Position numbers and translations under genes: made by a program. From Clostridiales bacterium (GTDB lineage: Bacteria > Bacillota_A > Clostridia > Lachnospirales > Lachnospiraceae), in the NCBI GenBank assembly GCA_030154385.1, contig JASKJZ010000150.1, positions 1 through 6,405 of the forward strand: a stretch of 6,405 nt of DNA, read 5' to 3'. Below the pieces are notes generated by a model. The model did not search any database, was not told the origin of the DNA, and was given only the letters and a program-made list of their open reading frames with translations. Every line of letters begins with the position of its first letter. Position 1 is the first letter of the stretch. Of this stretch, positions 4,458 to 6,405 are shown piece after piece.

Positions 4458-5334
4458 ACAGACACTCCGTCTCATAGAGCCACAGCGTGAACTCATAAAA
4501 TCGCTTTGCTGCTGGTGACAAATTCTTTTCTTTGTGGCTAATTCCAATCATACGATAACCCTTTGGCGAAAGGGAGTATCTGGAAACCGGATACTCAATA
4601 TTGTCAAGTGCAAGCTTTGGCATAATACCGATTCCAAAGCCGTTGCTTATCAAGGAAATCGCCGCCAGATCATCGGATACATAGCAGCTTGACCTGACTT
4701 GTATCCGATGTTTTTCTAAGTATTGCCCGATATCAGAATCCGTCGATTCTTGCTGGGATACAAAATCCATCTGCTGTATTTCCTCTGATGTAATAAAGTC
4801 CTTATGCTTTCCTTTAAATCCAATGGGTGTAAGACAAAACAGCTCGTCTTGATAGATGCAGCGAAGGGGCAGAATGTTTTTTGCACTCGCCTTGGATAAA
4901 AAGCCAAGATCAATCAGTCCGTTTTTTAACCATTCAATCACGTCGGCATAGGTTCCTTGAAAAATTTGAATTTGTATGTTTGGGTAGCGTTCGTGAAATC
5001 GCTTTACTAAGATTGGTAAATGCGTATTGCAAATACTGTTAAAACAACCGACTCGTATCCTTCCTCGCTCCAATCCATGTAGTGCATCCACCTGCTGCCG
5101 TAAATTGATTTCACTTTGTAAGACCTCACGCACATATGGCAGAATTGATTCTCCATAGGTCGTCAAGCTCACTCCCTGTTTCCCACGAATCAAAAGAGGC
5201 GCACCAAAGTCTTTTTCTAATACTGCAATCGAATGGCTAATTGCAGACGGCGTAATGTTCAAAATTTGCGATGCTTTGATAAAGCTGCCTTGCTCCGTTA
5301 CAGTTAAAAAAATCTGATAGGATGTGATTGCCAT
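4447..5334 (-). CDS. LysR-family transcriptional regulator
   Basis: A 295-residue protein of usual LysR length. Residues 1-60 are the winged helix-turn-helix (YQIFLTVTEQGSFIKASQIL, NITPSAISHSIAVLEKDFG, PLLIRGKQGVSLTTYG). A linker helix follows to about 90. The two-lobed effector domain starts at GRIRVGCFNSI (91-101) and includes LPILVKRFHERYPNIQI, LKNGLIDLGFL, a hinge-crossing segment near 160-170 (YQDELFCLTPIG), and ISLISNGFGIGIMPKLAL (227-244). The ligand and targets cannot be read from the sequence. ATG 5332-5334 has GGGAGG 4 nt upstream. It follows the solute-binding protein gene on the same strand after 56 bp with no clear terminator, so it may be co-transcribed or have its own weak promoter. 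Its 3' end overlaps merR tail to tail by 11 bp. Confidence 0.92.
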   Translation of the reverse strand: MAITSYQIFLTVTEQGSFIKASQILNITPSAISHSIAVLEKDFGAPLLIRGKQGVSLTTYGESILPYVREVLQSEINLRQQVDALHGLERGRIRVGCFNSICNTHLPILVKRFHERYPNIQIQIFQGTYADVIEWLKNGLIDLGFLSKASAKNILPLRCIYQDELFCLTPIGFKGKHKDFITSEEIQQMDFVSQQESTDSDIGQYLEKHRIQVRSSCYVSDDLAAISLISNGFGIGIMPKLALDNIEYPVSRYSLSPKGYRMIGISHKEKNLSPAAKRFYEFTLWLYETECLFTS

Positions 5335-5390
5335 ATTTCCTCCCTGCTATTTTATCACCTGTTTTTAGGATTGTGGAAGCACAAACTGCG

Positions 5391-6405
5391 TCATTTTATA
5401 TATTGTTGTATCTGATCCTGAATATGACTCACCGCCTCATTCGCAGTTTGCTCTCCTCGATAAAAGCGCTCTGCCTCTTCTTGCATGATTTTATTTATCT
5501 GCTTATCATCCAGACCCACACAACTTAAACTTGTAAGGAAATCCATAATCTGGTCTATTTCAAGATTTGTTAATCCCGTTTCCCTTTTCACAGCCTTCAA
5601 TCGATTTTCTATCGCATTCTTTTTAACTGGAAGATAGGGCATAATTTCTTCTGAATTTTGATAATCCTCCTGAAAAAATCTTTTTATAAAATTCCAAACC
5701 TCGTCTTTGTATTTACAATCTTTGGATATTGCAAATTCCATTTTTGGCAGAAATACACTCTTACTTCCTTCACTCCCCGGAAAACCAACAAAGGCTAGCT
5801 CGTCTTTGCATATTTTCTTCTCTAAATTATGAAACTCATAAAAAGAAGGGTCATTATAGTCAAATAACATTGCTTGTTTTGCTTCTTGATCCATACTACT
5901 ACCTTGCCATCCTTTTGGATGTTGCTTAAACTGTTCTAAATATTTCGAAAGTTCATCATGATTAATCGAAACACTCTTTTTTTCATAGTCGATATTTTTT
6001 CCGAGTAAAAATAAGGTATAGGTTTTTAAAATATCCTCTCTGGACAATTTTTTACTAAACACAGGCAGCGGATTGGCCTGTTGACTTGCCAATGCTTCTA
6101 CCTCTGACAGTGTCCAATCCTTTTTGGCCTCAAAATACTTTGCCTTGCCCAGAAATGTATCATAATCAAAGACGGGACATATACGATATAATTTTCCATC
6201 GTTTTCCAATCCCGAAAAAAGATTCGTAAGGTACTCCTCTCGATTAAAATCATCATCTTGGTTGAATATGCCATAAAGGTCCGTAAAGAGTCCTTTTGAC
6301 AACATCCGATTATATTCGTTGTCATCAAAGAAACAGAAGATATCCGGAGTATCCCCCGAAGACAAGTCTTCGATACTTTTTTTGTCATCATATATTAGCT
6401 TAACT
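5391..6405 (-). CDS. ABC transporter extracellular solute-binding protein (family 1), 5' truncated by window
   Basis: The frame is open from the right edge to TGA 5391-5393, giving 337 residues without the N-terminus, so the signal peptide and lipobox are not visible. The visible start, VKLIYDDKKSIEDLSSGDTPDIF, continues upstream of a TTG at 6365, so that TTG is an internal Leu and not a start. SGDTPDIF followed by GLFTDLYGIF, the GLENDGKLYRICPVFDYDTFLGKAKYFE region, KDWTLSEVEALA and a late AISKDCKYKDEVWNFIKRFF...YLPVKK are typical of family 1 sugar or oligosaccharide binders of clostridia. Such lipoproteins deliver solute to a membrane permease. Neither permease nor ATPase is in the window; they would lie to the right if linked. 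The substrate is unknown. Confidence 0.85.
   Translation of the reverse strand, partial: VKLIYDDKKSIEDLSSGDTPDIFCFFDDNEYNRMLSKGLFTDLYGIFNQDDDFNREEYLTNLFSGLENDGKLYRICPVFDYDTFLGKAKYFEAKKDWTLSEVEALASQQANPLPVFSKKLSREDILKTYTLFLLGKNIDYEKKSVSINHDELSKYLEQFKQHPKGWQGSSMDQEAKQAMLFDYNDPSFYEFHNLEKKICKDELAFVGFPGSEGSKSVFLPKMEFAISKDCKYKDEVWNFIKRFFQEDYQNSEEIMPYLPVKKNAIENRLKAVKRETGLTNLEIDQIMDFLTSLSCVGLDDKQINKIMQEEAERFYRGEQTANEAVSHIQDQIQQYIK

Noticed and set aside
5370..5383. TTGTG-CTTC-CACAA inverted repeat upstream of lysR (minus strand) as a LysR operator or terminator
   Set aside because: The stem is only 5 bp, there is no T-run, and the spacing does not fit the usual T-N11-A box.
6363..6365. TTG as start of the solute-binding protein
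   Set aside because: The frame remains open to the window edge with family-like sequence before it and no ribosome binding site, so the gene continues beyond 6405.

Overview
The window looks like accessory chromosome from a low-GC Firmicute, most likely an anaerobic clostridium of the Lachnospiraceae type. Support comes from AT-rich intergenic DNA, strong AGGAGG-type ribosome binding sites, and protein families common in that group (YoaP-type acetyltransferase, TipAS-type MerR regulator, IS1634-like element, family-1 solute-binding protein). The genus cannot be fixed from the sequence alone.

Left block (1-1458, all +): the last 56 codons of a WYL-domain regulator, a perfect 12-bp inverted repeat that contains its stop codon, a GyrI-like small-molecule-binding protein, and a GNAT acetyltransferase with a C-terminal YoaP-like domain. 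These read as one regulator-plus-effectors cassette for sensing and modifying small molecules.

Middle block (about 1495-4457): a promoter with the over-long 19-bp spacer and dyad operator typical of MerR regulators points rightwards. Its likely target, a MerR/TipA-type gene starting at TTG 3717, is about 2.2 kb away because an intact IS4-superfamily (IS1634-like) element of about 2.1 kb lies between them. The element has imperfect inverted repeats, a full DDE transposase on the minus strand, a small coiled-coil protein gene overlapping the transposase 3' end, its own promoter, a palindrome at the predicted transcription start made of the same octamer that ends the inverted repeats, and a minus-strand terminator that shields the promoter from outside transcription. 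Without the element, the MerR promoter would sit about 60 bp from merR, the normal arrangement for an autoregulated gene. The merR gene also has a strong internal ribosome binding site and ATG at the start of its TipAS ligand domain, suggesting a second, short ligand-binding product as in Streptomyces tipA.

Right block (4447-6405, all -): a LysR-type regulator converges on merR with an 11-bp overlap. Upstream of it on the same strand is the 3' part of an ABC-transporter solute-binding protein that runs off the right edge.

No tRNA, rRNA or CRISPR array was seen. No non-coding stretch exceeds 300 bp. The best candidates for something new are the IS-interrupted MerR autoregulatory circuit, the two-gene IS with a shared terminus/operator motif, and the predicted dual product of merR.
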